From positions 1 through 64,000 of the forward strand of contig JANFAH010000104.1 in NCBI GenBank assembly GCA_024663395.1: a stretch of DNA of 64,000 bases, given 5' to 3'. Both the position numbers and the translations under genes were made by a program. Below the pieces are notes generated by a model. It saw only the letters and a program-made list of their open reading frames with translations, did no database searches and was not told where the DNA came from. This document shows positions 22,735 to 34,261 of this stretch, in pieces. Every line of letters begins with the position of its first letter. The stretch's first letter is position 1. This stretch comes from Pisolithus tinctorius. Taxonomy: Eukaryota > Basidiomycota > Agaricomycetes > Boletales > Pisolithaceae.

Positions 22735-25700
22735 ATGGACAACCAGGTGCGTGCCACGTCCGTCACCAAGCAAACGATAGTCAAGCAGTTTGTAGGAAGA
22801 AACCGATGTCATATCCACTCTGACAGGGTTCTCTCTGAGCAACGTCCTCGCGGATCTGTCTCTGCCTGCAGCTTCTGGTCTTTCTAGCACCCTCGGTCTC
22901 TCCGGTTTGCCTGCAATAGACGCCTCCCAGATCTATAACGACAAGTGGGATGACGAAGGAGCTGTTGGAGCAGATGAGGGAGAAGATTTTGAAGATGAGG
23001 TCGACAGGGAGCTTGAGCAGGAGATGGCTGGCGACGGTGTGGTCAAACTAGAAGTCCAGTCCCCGACTGCTGTGCAACCCCCGCGAAAGCGCGTCAGGAC
23101 TGTGAAGCGAATGATCGAGAGACCAAAGAGCGTCTACGAACGCTTTCCAGCTTTCGAGAAGGACAAGGTTCTGGACTTCTCGGAGTTGTTCAAGGGTTAC
23201 ATATCCAAGAAGTCTCGCATAGCTAAACGTCCCCTTGTCGGTGAGTCGATTCGTTTGCATTTGAATAGAATGCCGAGTTTTGCAGCTGAGAGCGTCTATC
23301 CCCGCAAGAGGGAGACCGCCAGAGCTTTCCTCGATGCAATTGTCGGTGACGCGAAACGCCAGAATGAGAACAGACGTGTTGAAGAGGCTATGTCTGCTGG
23401 CAGTATAGAGAACGATCTTATACGAGCCATCGAGGTAACGCATACTCCGCCATTCATCAAACTGTGACTCACAATGAGCAGGAACGCGAGAAATCTGCAC
23501 TTCCAGTTACGCTTCCCTTGCATGACAGAAGTTTCGACCTAGTGTTATTGTCGAATTGGGAGGATAAGATTGTTTACGAATCCAAGGATACAACAGCATT
23601 GCCACCTCCCGAGTCTGACAGTCTGACTACCCCTGTGAACAAGGCACTAGAGTCTGGGGCATGGACACAAAGCATCATATGGGGTTTCGGGCAACCGTTC
23701 CGCCATTTTACTCAGCTAGAGCTCAGCGAGGACGATTTTGCCCACGAGGAACGCCCTCAGAGTAGGTCTTTTACCTTCATCGACATGCACGCCTTTATCT
23801 TGTGTCAGCCGAGACTGTCAGACCACGCAAGCGCATGAGGGCTGACCTTACGCAACCTCGTGATAAATTCAATCTATCCAACGACCACCTCTATGAGGTA
23901 GCCAAGGAAGGAGGCCGCCACCGAGTGCGCCAGACGTTCGGCCAACTGGTTGTGGAACATGCATATCCTGCACAAAAGCTTCAGCTGCCATTTGTGAGCA
24001 TTCAAGTAGTCGGTTATGAGAGCTACTAAAACAGTGACTACGTCAGTACAAAACTCGCCTTTCCAAGCACGAAGCGCGCTCGTTCCATCGGCCAGCCTTA
24101 CAGTTTCCTACGAATATTGAATTTCGCTTCAGCAAAGTACGTACAGCGAAGAAGAAGAAAGATAAGGCTGGGCGAAAGCTTGGAAAAGGCGGGAATGTTG
24201 GTGAGGGATTGCATAGGACTGGTGACCTGACCTTAAAGGACACGAGCAATTTTGTCCTTTGGGAATATTCTGTACGTGCATTTCGTTGCTGTCTATAATG
24301 AAATCTCACAGTGTGCGGCAGGAAGAACACCCCCCAATCATTCCGAACTTCGGCATGGGTAGTATCCTCGTCAATTACTACCGCAAGAAAGACGAAAAAG
24401 ACGACTATATGCCTAAGGTGGGGTTCGCTATCTACAGCCGCACATCGTAGTGACTCGACCCTTTGCAGCTTGATCTCGGTGTGCCCTTTGTACTAGAACC
24501 TCAAGATGAGTCACCGTTCATGAAGTTCGGTTATGTATACCCCGGACAGACGTTTCCGGCGTTGTACAATAATCTAGTCCGAGCACCTCTTTTCCGCCAC
24601 AAGCCATATCTGACAGATTTTCTTGTTGTGAAGTGCGGAAGTTCTCTGGATCCTGCTTTTGATATTACTGACGAGTGGAAACAGAAGCACTAACAAGGGA
24701 GAGAGCAAGTATTATTTGAGAGAGATCAAGAACCTCTTCGTGATCGGTCAAACTTATCCGGTTACTGAGGTCCCAGGGCCCCACTCCCGAAAAATCACAA
24801 GTACTATTAAACACAGGCTCCAGATCATCGCGTTTAAGTTACTTAAGAAAAGCCGAGACGAGCGTCTTAAAATTTCGCGCCTGATGAAGTATTTCCCAGA
24901 CCAAAACGAGTTGCAAATGCGACAAAGGCTGAAGGAATTTATGGAGTATCATAGGAGAGGACCTCATCAAGGCTTCTGGCGGCTCAAACCTACGACAATA
25001 GTACCGAGTGAATCGGATATGCTCAAAATGGTTGGTCCAGAGCAGGTTGTGCTCATGGAGAGTATGCAGGTCGGACAGCGCCACTTGCAGGATTCGGGCT
25101 ACACTCAGACCGCAGACGTGGATGGTGATGAGGAGGGCGAAAGCAAACTCTCGATCGAACAGCAGCTTGCACCATGGATTACGACGAAAAATTTCCTGTT
25201 CGCGACACAGGCCAAGGCAATGCTCCGACTTCACGGAGAAGGAGATCCAACTGGGCGAGGGGAGGCATTTAGTTTCATTCGCATATCGATGAAAGACATA
25301 TTTGTCAAGGCTGGAGAAGACTATGAACAGAAGCTAGGTAATGGTGATATTCTTAACGCTGCGTACTTCCGCAAACTGACTTGGTCCTATCAGCCGAGGC
25401 TGAAAATCGGCCAAAGTCAGCTCACAGATATAATGTCGCTGAGCAACAGCAGATTTACAAGTCTGAGATCGAGCGAATCTGGAAAGCTCAATATGATTCT
25501 CTAAGCAGGAAGGACGAACCCGAACTTTCGCCGGATGATGAGGTGCCTCCTGAGCCGAAAAAACTTCAAAGACAAGGATCTTACCGGTTCGACACGCCCC
25601 TTTCTCCTGCTGCGATGTCACCGGCCCCTGTTGGCCCTTCTTCTCCCGCATTCAGTCGTGGGTCCTCGCTAGACCGGGACCGAGAAATGAGCATGGGCCC

Positions 25701-26639
25701 TGACGGGAGCCGCAAGGTACTGCGGATAAAGCGTCTGGTGGGCTATTCTGAGTGATTCAATGAGCGGGCGCTGTTTCTGATGGAAGCCCTCGTAACAGGT
25801 AGATGGTGACTGGCGGACGGAGATTATTCGTGATCCCGCCGTAATCCGTGCCTACGTGCGTGCGCGGCAACAAATCGAGGAGGAGACAACTCTGGCCGAT
25901 AACTTGGCGCCCACTGGCGATGCGGACACCGACAAACGGTACAAGAAGAGGTATGGGTCCATGTATTTAACGTTGCATGCCGGATGTCATTTAACCTGCC
26001 ATACCAAAAAAAAAATAACAGACTGGAAGAACGGATAGCCAGAATGAAGAAGAACCAGGAACGCCGTCTGCATCGCAAGAATGCCAAGCTCGTCAAGGAG
26101 GGAGGTGCGCCGATGCAAATTGACAGACCACTTAAGCCAGATACGACGGTGAGGCCTTTTTTCCGACACGTTCTTTGGACACGTTTCGTCCGTGTGGAGG
26201 AAATATAAATTTATGTTGGGAAAACTTGTTGCGCTAATATTCTCTTCCCATACAGAGGCGCTGTGGACATTGCGGGCAGATGGGTCACATGAGTATGTTA
26301 TCGTCCCACCTGTACGATGATCGGGCGACCCACTGACCCGGTCAATGGAACTAAACTGCAGAGACGAACCGGAAATGTCCCCGTTGGGCCGAATTCAACA
26401 GCGGAACTCCGCCTCTTCCCGTGCCCCCTAACTCTGCCACAAGCCCAACGGCTGTGACACCTGGCATGCCCAGTTTTAGTGGGTTTAACCGACCAACGCA
26501 AAATGCTGGTTTCACGTTTGGCGCTGCCGTTCCTTCGCCCTTGGCGACCAGTCCGCCGCTGTCAGCGATGGAGGACCGTGATGTTGAAACGCCGTCAAGT
26601 TCAGCGCCGAAGATAAAATTAACTCTGAAGCGTTCATGA
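22735..26639 (+). CDS. TAF1: TFIID subunit TAF1
   Basis: Largest TFIID subunit, which binds TBP and core promoters in RNA polymerase II initiation. An acidic N-terminal region (IYNDKWDDEGAVGADEGEDF) is followed by ERFPAFEKDKVLDFSELFKG, then the large TAF1 core domain (DUF3591): IIPNFGMGSILVNYYRKKDE, KFGYVYPGQTFPALYNNL, KNLFVIGQTYPVTEVPGPHS and WRLKPTTIVPSE. The C-terminus has a coiled basic segment and a CCHC zinc knuckle (RRCGHCGQMGHM...KCPRW). As usual in fungi, no bromodomain follows. About a dozen short introns are needed. The start is uncertain: a small first exon 22735-22750 (ATG GAC AAC CAG GTG C) joined to 22827 keeps the frame into FSLSNVLADL, but other choices exist. Length is about 1,050-1,100 residues. 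Confidence 0.94.
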
Positions 26640-26786
26640 CTTTCACGTTTCTTTTTAGTTCGCGCTTTTGTCTTACTTAGAATACTGTAACCATATTTAC
26701 AAGGCAAAGAATACTATTTGCATGATTGATTCGCATATGCGCAGGAGCCAGCCATCTGATGAAAAACAAACTACAAAAAAAGAAGG

Positions 26787-26804
26787 AAAAAAAAAAAAAA
26801 AAAA
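26787..26804. repeat. 18-base poly(A) run in the TAF1/pacC convergent region
   Basis: An uninterrupted A run, preceded by other A-rich tracts, lies between the two converging stop codons. It fits a terminator or polyadenylation environment, and could vary in length between isolates. Confidence 0.6.
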
Positions 26805-26815
26805 GCGGCAAATAA

Positions 26816-29128
26816 TCACGCAATGGCCATCTCAACGTCCCGAAGCCGCGGAGAATCTATCGGCTCCCGCTTAACTACTGTGGTCAAGCGTGGCGTGCCA
26901 TACTGCTGCTTGTAGTCGACATTAATTTTTACAAGCAGATTGCGAATAAGTTCTGCGTGCTTTCTCCGCTGCTCGATTGTGATTTCCTTGCCCGTATTGT
27001 AATGGTCAAGCTCGATTCCACCTACTTTGCGTGCCAGTTCGTGCTCGTCGCTGCTCCCCTCGGAAGTCTCGGTGATGGAGCGAAGGCTGGGCAGGACGGT
27101 GTGCGATGCCGTAGGCGAAGACCGTGATGAGGTCGGCGTCGTCCCACGGGACATGTCCGGAGAGCAAGGAGGTGGCGATCGGGGAGGGTACATCGTAGTA
27201 ATGGGTGGGAGTCTGCACGGCCCGGTTTCCTGCTGGTGCTTGAGGGAGGGAAGTTTAAGATCGGAGTCCTCGGGAAGCAAGCGAGGATAAAGTTTATTCA
27301 ATGAAGACAGCGTGACCTTGGGTGCCGTAAGAGGGCTCAGCTTGGCGGGACGAGCAGAGCCAGAGCCGTTCAGCTTGGGCTCCATCGGCTCTGGAGCACT
27401 TCGTGAGGCGGTCTTCAGCGGAACCATCGTGTGCAATGCTTTCCTCGTGAAGTCGGGTGCTTCCAGGTGGACGGGGGGTTGGGCACCGCGAGAAGGTCGA
27501 GAGTAATCGAACTGGAGGGAGTCTGCAATGGTCGAATAATGGGGAGGGGTAGCATTCGAAGGCGTCGAGCTAGATGAATATGGCGAGGTGGGATCTAGCG
27601 GTGGGGTCGGGTGATGATAACTGGCAGTAGGGTGATAAAGGGACGACGTCGTGTACGACGAAGGATTGATGGGGTGGTCTTGGGTTACAGCAGCAACGGT
27701 GCGTTGCTGCGAAGGTGCAAATGCGTCCGCTTGAGAAGGCTGCACTGTGTACACCTGTCCATACTGGTTCTGCTGAACAGACGGATAAGAGGACCTGCCA
27801 AGAGCAGGGGGAGATGGATAAGAGCTCGACATGGAGTATGGGGTGGACGTCTGGGTGTACCCTTGGTCTTGGCCAAACGAACCCATCGGGGTTGGGAGGC
27901 CTGGCATGCCAGCAAGGCCTAATTGATTGAGGCCATCGGGGTCAAAGTAGGAAGATGGAGAAAGGCGTTCTGGAACGAGGGGATGTGCCTGGCCACGGTG
28001 ACTGACGCCAGTAACGTCGCGTCCGAGAGCAACGAGGAATTCGTTGACTGCGGCGAGCTCATCCGGCGTCCGGATATCCAAGGATATCGATCGAGGGTTG
28101 AAAGAATCCTCGTGGTGAGGGACATGGCCGTAGGCGAGGGTATTCAGCCGGTGTGCCATGTCTGCGACGGAAGACTTTAATTTCTGGATTGTCATCGTTA
28201 GACAAATGAAAAAAACACTTACCGGAGTCATAGGAAGGACTGACCTTCCTTTTCTTCATGTCAGAGAAGAAATCATTTACGCTGTACTCCATGGGACGTT
28301 TATTGCGTGCAGGGACGGAGGGAGTCTTGATGTCATCCCACGATGTATGATTCGAAGAGAAGGAATCATAAGCAGAGACGTGGCGCGAGAGGTGAACGTC
28401 GCGGTCCAACTCAGGGGACGGAGTAGGAAGGATAGCATAATGGGGTGCTGTTATCAGGCAGTCAATGTGGGCCGGCGGGAAAATGTCGGCTAAGGACGTA
28501 CCATCAGAAGGTGGTTTAGTGCGAGCAAACGGAGTCTTTGCAGGTGTGGTCGTGTTTACTGCTGCGGATGAAGGCTTCGTGGATAAGGGTTTGTTGAGGA
28601 TGCCTCTCGCGTGCTCGCCACGAATACGAGTGAGATAAGCTGGATCGCTGACGGTGATTGCCTTTGAGTGTTTGTGCTGAGCATGATGTTCTTCAGTGTG
28701 AATCTTTTCGTGTTTCTTGAGGTCCTGCGGGCGTTTGAAGGACTTTTTGCAGATCTAAGCAAGGGTTAGCAGACGGACGAAAGGTGATGTGGGGGGAATG
28801 TGAGGTACCTCGCAAACATGAGGTTTCAGAGGGGTGTGAACTGAAACGGGGGGGAAGATGAGCAATGCATGAGCGGGAGAGGGGGGGGAGGAATATACAT
28901 GCCTCTGAGATGGCTAGTGATGTGATCGCGCTTTGCACAAGACGTGTTGCAGTCTTTCCACTTGCAAGTGAGACAAAGGTTGTTGGTGCTCTTCCTGCCG
29001 ATGTGCTCGTTGCAGAGATGGTTGTAGAGCAACTCGGGATCGTTGAATGCGGAGGTGCAGTCAAGCCATTGGCAAGGAAATGAATCCTGCTTGTCGTTGT
29101 CTTGGGTGGGGGATGGCTGTCGTTCCAT
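26816..29128 (-). CDS. pacC: PacC/Rim101 pH-response transcription factor
   Basis: Zinc-finger factor that is proteolytically activated in response to ambient pH and binds GCCARG sites. It begins [11 protein letters not shown]. Three C2H2 fingers follow: CQWLDC...H-x4-H, then [19 protein letters not shown] with [10 protein letters not shown], and [11 protein letters not shown] + [19 protein letters not shown], the highly conserved PacC arrangement. The long C-terminal region is Ser/Pro/Tyr-rich, with [20 protein letters not shown], a helical block [20 protein letters not shown], and a basic-acid tail ending [10 protein letters not shown]. The intron between fingers 2 and 3 (28902-28841) needs a GC donor to keep the frame. 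An in-frame ATG also exists at 29242, but I prefer 29128 because the stretch between is crowded with PacC sites. It is divergent from RLC1. Confidence 0.96.
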
Positions 29129-29619
29129 GGTGGAAGGGGTGATACTCCAAGCTTTGACCGGTGTGGTCGAATTTAACTCGGCACTTGCAATGGTCTCTCG
29201 TCCTTGGCCAAGACTTGGCACTCGCTCGCCCAGCCAAGACATTCCCTTTTATGGGAATATCGCCAAGCACTCCCACGATGACATTTTAGAAGTACTGAGA
29301 CTATCTTGGCAATCGCTTGGCTCTGTTGGGGGCTAAGGAGGTCCTCTTCCACGTGGCCCCTCCGTGACTTCGCTCTGCTGACTAATTCCCGCCGGCCGCA
29401 TCGTTCCTGGGTGACCAACACACAAGGAACTCAAGTACATAGCTGTCTGTGGATAGGTGATAATAGGTGATAGCGGCTATGTGGTGGTGCAGATGGGTAA
29501 CACTACAGTTTCTGCTGCGGAATTCACTTGGGCTGCTGCTTGGCACAGCGTGGAAAACCCAACTTCCAAATCAGGCTATCCTTCAATATAGCTCATGCGT
29601 GTTCGATTCCAAGCAGAAT
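29129..29619. promoter_or_regulatory. Divergent promoter (pacC / myosin light chain)
   Basis: These 491 bases separate two divergent starts. The half next to pacC carries the site cluster given separately. The half next to RLC1 has G/T-rich sequence and GATA-like motifs (GTGATAATAGGTGATAG) near 29457-29473, with no named element. Confidence 0.5.
29203..29321. promoter_or_regulatory. Cluster of seven PacC/Rim101 sites (GCCAAG) upstream of pacC
   Basis: GCCAAG or its complement CTTGGC occurs at 29203-29208, 29207-29212, 29214-29219, 29233-29238, 29262-29267, 29305-29310 and 29316-29321. The first two overlap in the 10-bp palindrome CTTGGCCAAG. GCCARG is the known PacC core, and two of the sites extend to the yeast Rim101 form TGCCAAG. 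About 0.1 such sites would be expected by chance in 119 bp. Confidence 0.75.
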
Positions 29620-30338
29620 ATGTCGTCAAAATACCCGGACCACCTCTCTGCAGGCCCGGCATCGCCTCGCCACTCCAAATCGCGTGCAAGACGCGAAGCT
29701 TCCGGCGTATTCTCTCTCTTCCAGGCACCCCAGATCCAACAATTCAAGGAAGCCTTTCAACTCATCGACCATGACAAGGACGGCTGGGTGACGGAATCAG
29801 ATCTCAAGGAAATCTTTACAAGTCTAGGTGTGTTCGCCTTCCCTGCAAGAAACACCCTCCCCCTCACCAGTCTAGGGATATCCCCGACGAAGAAAATGCT
29901 GGACGAGTTGCTCAGTGCACGTCCTGGTGGTACAGCCACCCCTCATACGCGCCCCACACTGTCACCACAGGACCACGTCCCCTCCGCTGTCGATAGAGGA
30001 ATAAACTTTACCATGTTCCTGACGATGATGAGCGAACGACTGTTTGAATTTGACCCGGAGGCGGATTTAAAGGAGGCATTCGAATGCTTCGACGAAGGTG
30101 ACACAGGTATGGTCAAGGTAGACGAAATGCGAAAATGGATGGGAGAGGTCGGCGAGAGAATGGATCAGCAACAAGCAAGTCCTTTCCTGTTTCCGTCCCG
30201 TCCTGTATCCAACCCCCCTCTTAGATCGACAAGTTCCTCAAAGGCTCGTTCACCGACCGACAAGGCAACTTCAACTATAGGGAATGGATAAAGGTGTTGC
30301 GTGTAAACGACGAGGGAGACGCTGAACCCCAATCATGA
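29620..30338 (+). CDS. RLC1: Myosin II regulatory light chain (EF-hand)
   Basis: Light chain of the cytokinetic myosin, acting at the contractile ring. Three exons, 29620-29827, 29876-30174 and 30225-30338, give 206 residues. The N-terminal extension is basic and contains RARREASGVFSLF, resembling the phosphorylatable serine region of regulatory light chains. The first EF-hand FKEAFQLIDHDKDGWVTESD has a full calcium-loop pattern (D-H-D-K-D-G-W). Later hands (LKEAFECFDEGDTGMVKVDE) are degenerate. A low-complexity insert rich in Thr/Pro separates the first two hands. The second intron (30175-30224) begins with GC (GCAAGT) rather than GT, and only this donor keeps phase into IDKFLKGSFTDRQGNF. 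It is divergent from pacC and convergent with the next gene. Confidence 0.92.
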
Positions 30339-30444
30339 TCAACACCAGATACCGTATCCACATCCCGATGTATGTATAACAGAGCAATATAGTTCCGCAC
30401 ACCCCCATATCGTCCAGGACTGCTGCACGAGCGAAAATAACAGG

Positions 30445-31832
30445 TCAAATCCATTTCCCTTCAATCGGTTCCGCGGGAAAATGATCCTTTTCGATCGCGA
30501 GTTCCCTGAATATCTCTTCAGTGGGCTCCTGTGATTCTCTCTCTCCAACCGTCTTCAAAGCTGCATGCAGAGAACCATCAGTACCGCTAAAAATATTGCG
30601 AGTGCTACCAACCTTCGCCCCTGTTCTCACCTAGGCTCTCGTCAGTTCCCTTTGTCCCTGATCGTGCCGCAATAAGTAACAGCTCCGCCCCTTCGTAATC
30701 CAACAGGTCGATGCATTTGCAAGGAGTGAAACGTAGTCCGAACGACCTTCCCCTTGTCTCCTTCTCAAAAACATACTTTAAAATCCCCTCGGGGTAGCTT
30801 GCCCGTCTCCCAGCAGGAAGCCCAACGCGCTGTCCAAATGAAGTGGGTTCCGCCTCCGGGTTCTTAACCTGAAGCACAAAGGATGACGCAGTGTGGATCC
30901 CCAGCTCTAACTGGACTTCCCCTGCTTCCGACGGGTGCGAGAGATGGTACCCGAGATGGGTCACGTTCCTAGAGACTGTCTTGCCTCGAGTGTTCACGAT
31001 CGCATAGACTCCGCGCCCCGCAAGACGTACCGGGCCTTCATGGCGTTCTCCTGGTCGTGCTGTCAATTTTGTCTTGTTTGTCTTACATGGATAAATGTGT
31101 ACCTCGTGTCTTGGTTTGGTACGACCGCTCCCCAAGCCCCTTCTCGAGACTATGGAGATCGTCTCCTACCGCAGTTACACTCGCCCAATAGACTCCCTTT
31201 CCACTGGGAACATCAGGATCGGGCAGGCGCTTCTTACCGATGGTGATGAGCCGAAAATGTGTCTTCAGTTGGTCTTTAGGCGACGGAGCCGGGACGACGT
31301 CTGCCCCTTCGGCGATAATGGACATTTCATCGCTGTCTTGATTGTCTGTTTTCACTTCAGATGAATGTTGGCCCTCGGTATGCACACTGAATTCCGGTGG
31401 ACGAGGAATGAGGAGCATGTGAAAGTTCTTGACATCGTCAATATCTTGAACCTCCTCATGCTGGACTTTTGGTCGGTAGAAAAAGTAGATGTGACCCCGT
31501 TCGATAGCCCCTAGCGAATGACAGGATGAGGGTAACAGGAACAGGACGGGAGTATGCAAACCTTCTTGAAAAGAATACCTCTTTGCCTCGTCTTCGTCTG
31601 TTCTTGCTTTCTTCGCATGAGCTTCCTCCATCCCTGTTTCCTTCTCCTCGTCCCTGCGTTCTACCTCCTCCTCGGCCTCTCGCTTGTCGCCGACCTGTTT
31701 CTGCTCCCCAGTGTGTTTCTTTGATTCGGCTGTCGCGGCCCGTCTCCTCCTCCCCCTGCGAGGGCTGACTTCGGCCTTCTCGTGGGGAGCACTCGTACTC
31801 CTGTGACCTCCACTGCGTGTCTGTACTGGCAT
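30445..31832 (-). CDS. Conserved protein of unknown function with charged N-terminus
   Basis: The protein starts MPVQTRSGGHRSTSAPHEK and has a very basic then acidic N-terminal third (SPRRGRRRRAATAESKKH, EEEVERRDEEKE) that includes likely nuclear signals. After an intron comes an ordered part: GHIYFFYRPKVQ, DIDDVKNFHMLLIPRPP, HFRLITIGKKRLPDP, GKGVYWASVTAVGDDLHSLE, and later GRGVYAIVNTRG, THLGYHLSHP and EVQLELGIHTASSFVLQVKN. The C-terminus is IEGKWI before the stop at 30445-30447. The ordered region looks like a compact beta-rich domain and seems conserved, but I cannot name it. Four exons, all GT-AG. It is divergent from the LSB5-like gene. Confidence 0.8.
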
Positions 31833-32172
31833 CGTTGATCTGGATGATGTTCGCAGCGCAAGGAGATAAGTTGGAGAGGGAGGTTGTTTGTAGTGTATCT
31901 GTGTGACGTCATGAGCGCGCCTCTTTTGCAAATGGAGCTTTCCTTGCTATCCGCTCGCTCGGTGGTGTGCCGTTCTCTGCGTGCGCAACTGATTTACGGC
32001 CTTGGTGCTGTTCCCCCTGAGACATACATTTACCCCAAGTTCTGTGACGTCACACGAGCCCAGCGTGCCTTCCATAAATGGACGAAATCAGCATTGGTTA
32101 TCTCAGGTTATCTCCGAGTCGGGCGTGATAAGACAGCGCCGAGAGCTTGCTGCTGGCCGACGACCTCTGCCA
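31833..32172. promoter_or_regulatory. Divergent promoter with two perfect CRE palindromes
   Basis: The CREB/ATF site TGACGTCA occurs at 31904-31911 and again at 32045-32052, the second inside a longer palindrome TGTGACGTCACA. They flank the middle of the 340-bp region between the unknown gene (start 31832) and the LSB5-like gene (start 32173). Confidence 0.6.
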
Positions 32173-34037
32173 ATGTTCACCAAAGAGAAGAAACCACATG
32201 TAAGTGGCAGGATATCCCTGAAACGGGTAATTGGGACATGCCGAAATATATGACCGTCGCATCCAGTCCTCGATCACACAGCTGGTCAACCTCCTGACCG
32301 GGCAGGACCACGCAAAAGAATCGTATGACGAGTACGTCCAGTCGTGGCGCCCCCATCCGACAGACACTCATATGAACCATCCATCATAGCCTACCAGAAC
32401 TTGCCAGCTCGATATCTTTGCAATCTAAAGGCCTACAGTCCACCGGGTGAGCAAACAGTGAAAATCGCCCAGTCTCAGGCGCCCGCTGGCTGATCACATC
32501 AAAACAGACCAGCTGAGGCGTCCAGGGCGTTAAGAAAGAAAATCAAACACGGAGATTCACACCAGAAGTACAGAGCCCTGTTCGTGCGTCCCCTCGCCAC
32601 TATCAAGGATCTCTTGCCCCCTACTGACAGAAATCCTTCGGGTAACGTGATTACGTGCTCCTTGTCCCACATAATATCCTGTGTGACCAGATACTGGACG
32701 CCTTGATGGCAAATGGAGATCAGACATTTCGAAGTAAGGATTCCGCCATGAGCCACAATGATCTCAATGACACCACTACATGGTCATAGCCAAATGCATG
32801 GACCACCAACTCGTCGATGCCCTCAAGCAGCTCGCCTCTGACCCTTACGCAGACAGCGAAGTCCGCAGGAAGCTCGCAAAAGTTCTTTCGGGCTGGAGTG
32901 TCCAGTACAAGGGCGAACCTTTCCTGTCACACATCGCGAGTGTGTATGCGCAATACGAGGATCTTCATCGCCCGTCGCAGCAGCAGGCTCCAGGAGGGAA
33001 CAGGACGGAGGTCGATAAGATGTTGCACAATGCTTGGTTGTCCTCCGACGGTGCAGAACAGAAAAAGAAGGATAAGGAGGCAAAGGAAGCCAAAGAAGAA
33101 GCGAAGCGCAAAGCTAAACAGGAGAAGGCAGAGGCGAAACGTAGGGCGGAAGAGGAAGCTCGGAGATCGAAAGACCGGTCGCGAAGGCGCTTTGACTTTG
33201 ACAAAGTACGAGGACCCTGACGGTTCATCGGAACAGTGATGACTAGACTCCTCCTGTGACAGGAAAGACCCCAAATTATCAACTCCATTGCCAATGCCAG
33301 TCAAGCGAGTAGTAATCTTATCAACGCCATGAAACTCGTCAACTTGGATAAGGAAAGTGTTGCAACTAATTCCCACGTGAAAGATTGTCTGGAGAAGGCG
33401 AAAGCGGCACGCAAGACTATTGTGCGGTATATCCAAGTATGGTTCCTTCCGATGATATGTTTTACCGTTCCGATGTCCTTTCCAGCTCGTTGAGAACGAG
33501 GAGATGATCGGAACGCTTATCACTGCAAACGAACAAGTTATCGCCGCTATCCAAATGCATGATGACGTTCGTCGGTCTACACTTTCGCACGTTGCAAAGG
33601 GAGAGCTAACGGGAGCCCCGCAGCTCGTTGCAGCAGGAGCTCCTTCGAAGGATCGTTCTGCTGACATACAATCTGGGGTAGAAGCTATGTCGCTCCACCC
33701 CGGCGGCCGCTCGAGGCTTCAGGGACAAAATGAACGAGAAATTAACAGTTACGAAGACGAGCGAAATGGCAGCACTATCCACCCTGATCTGCAGGACCTG
33801 TCCTTTGGTTCTCTGGGAGATGAACAAGGGTCGCTGCCACCGCCAATGAGACCCTCTACACGGCGCGGATCTTCCGACGACGAGTGGGATCAGCAACGCG
33901 CAAATCTTTCTGAATTCAGCGATTTTGAAAGCGAGGATCTGCATGAAAATTATCGTGCAGGACCAAGTTCGAATACCCACGGGCATGAAAAGTCGGAAAA
34001 CGTGGAAGATCCATTTGCCGACCCTTTTGCAGACTGA
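32173..34037 (+). CDS. LSB5: LSB5-like VHS and GAT domain endocytic adaptor
   Basis: Probable membrane-traffic adaptor linking ubiquitin, endocytosis and actin regulators. Exon 1 is 32173-32199 (MFTKEKKPH). The VHS domain follows through small exons: SSITQLVNLLTGQDHAKES, then PAEASRALRKKIKHGD, KYRALF, ILDALMANGDQTFR, and KCMDHQLVDALKQLASDP. After a highly charged Lys/Glu/Ala coiled region (DKEAKEAKEEAKRKAKQEK) comes a GAT-like helical domain: IINSIANASQASSNLINAMK, DCLEKAKAARKTIVRYIQ and NEEMIGTLITANEQVIAAI. The disordered tail ends DPFADPFAD, an acidic NPF-like clathrin-adaptor motif pattern. VHS plus GAT without an ear domain fits Lsb5 rather than GGA. Confidence 0.88.
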
Positions 34038-34261
34038 TGACCTTGGGGTATTTATTTCCATTACCCATGTACACCTACGAAGCTCTGAATCCATAATTCG
34101 AATGTAAGTCAAGTTACTGGCAGATTACAATAGGCTACATATTGGTAGGATGGGACTGGCCAAAGAGGTGGAGAGTGAGACGGCAAGAAATTCGACACCC
34201 AATAGTTTCTCAGTCCATATCATAATGATGCATAGGTCGGAAAGAAGGTGAAAGGTGCGAT

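Noticed and set aside
29129..29242. N-terminal extension [14 protein letters not shown] on PacC
   Set aside because: In frame and with an ATG, but it overlaps the PacC site cluster and does not resemble PacC; kept as a lower-probability alternative only.
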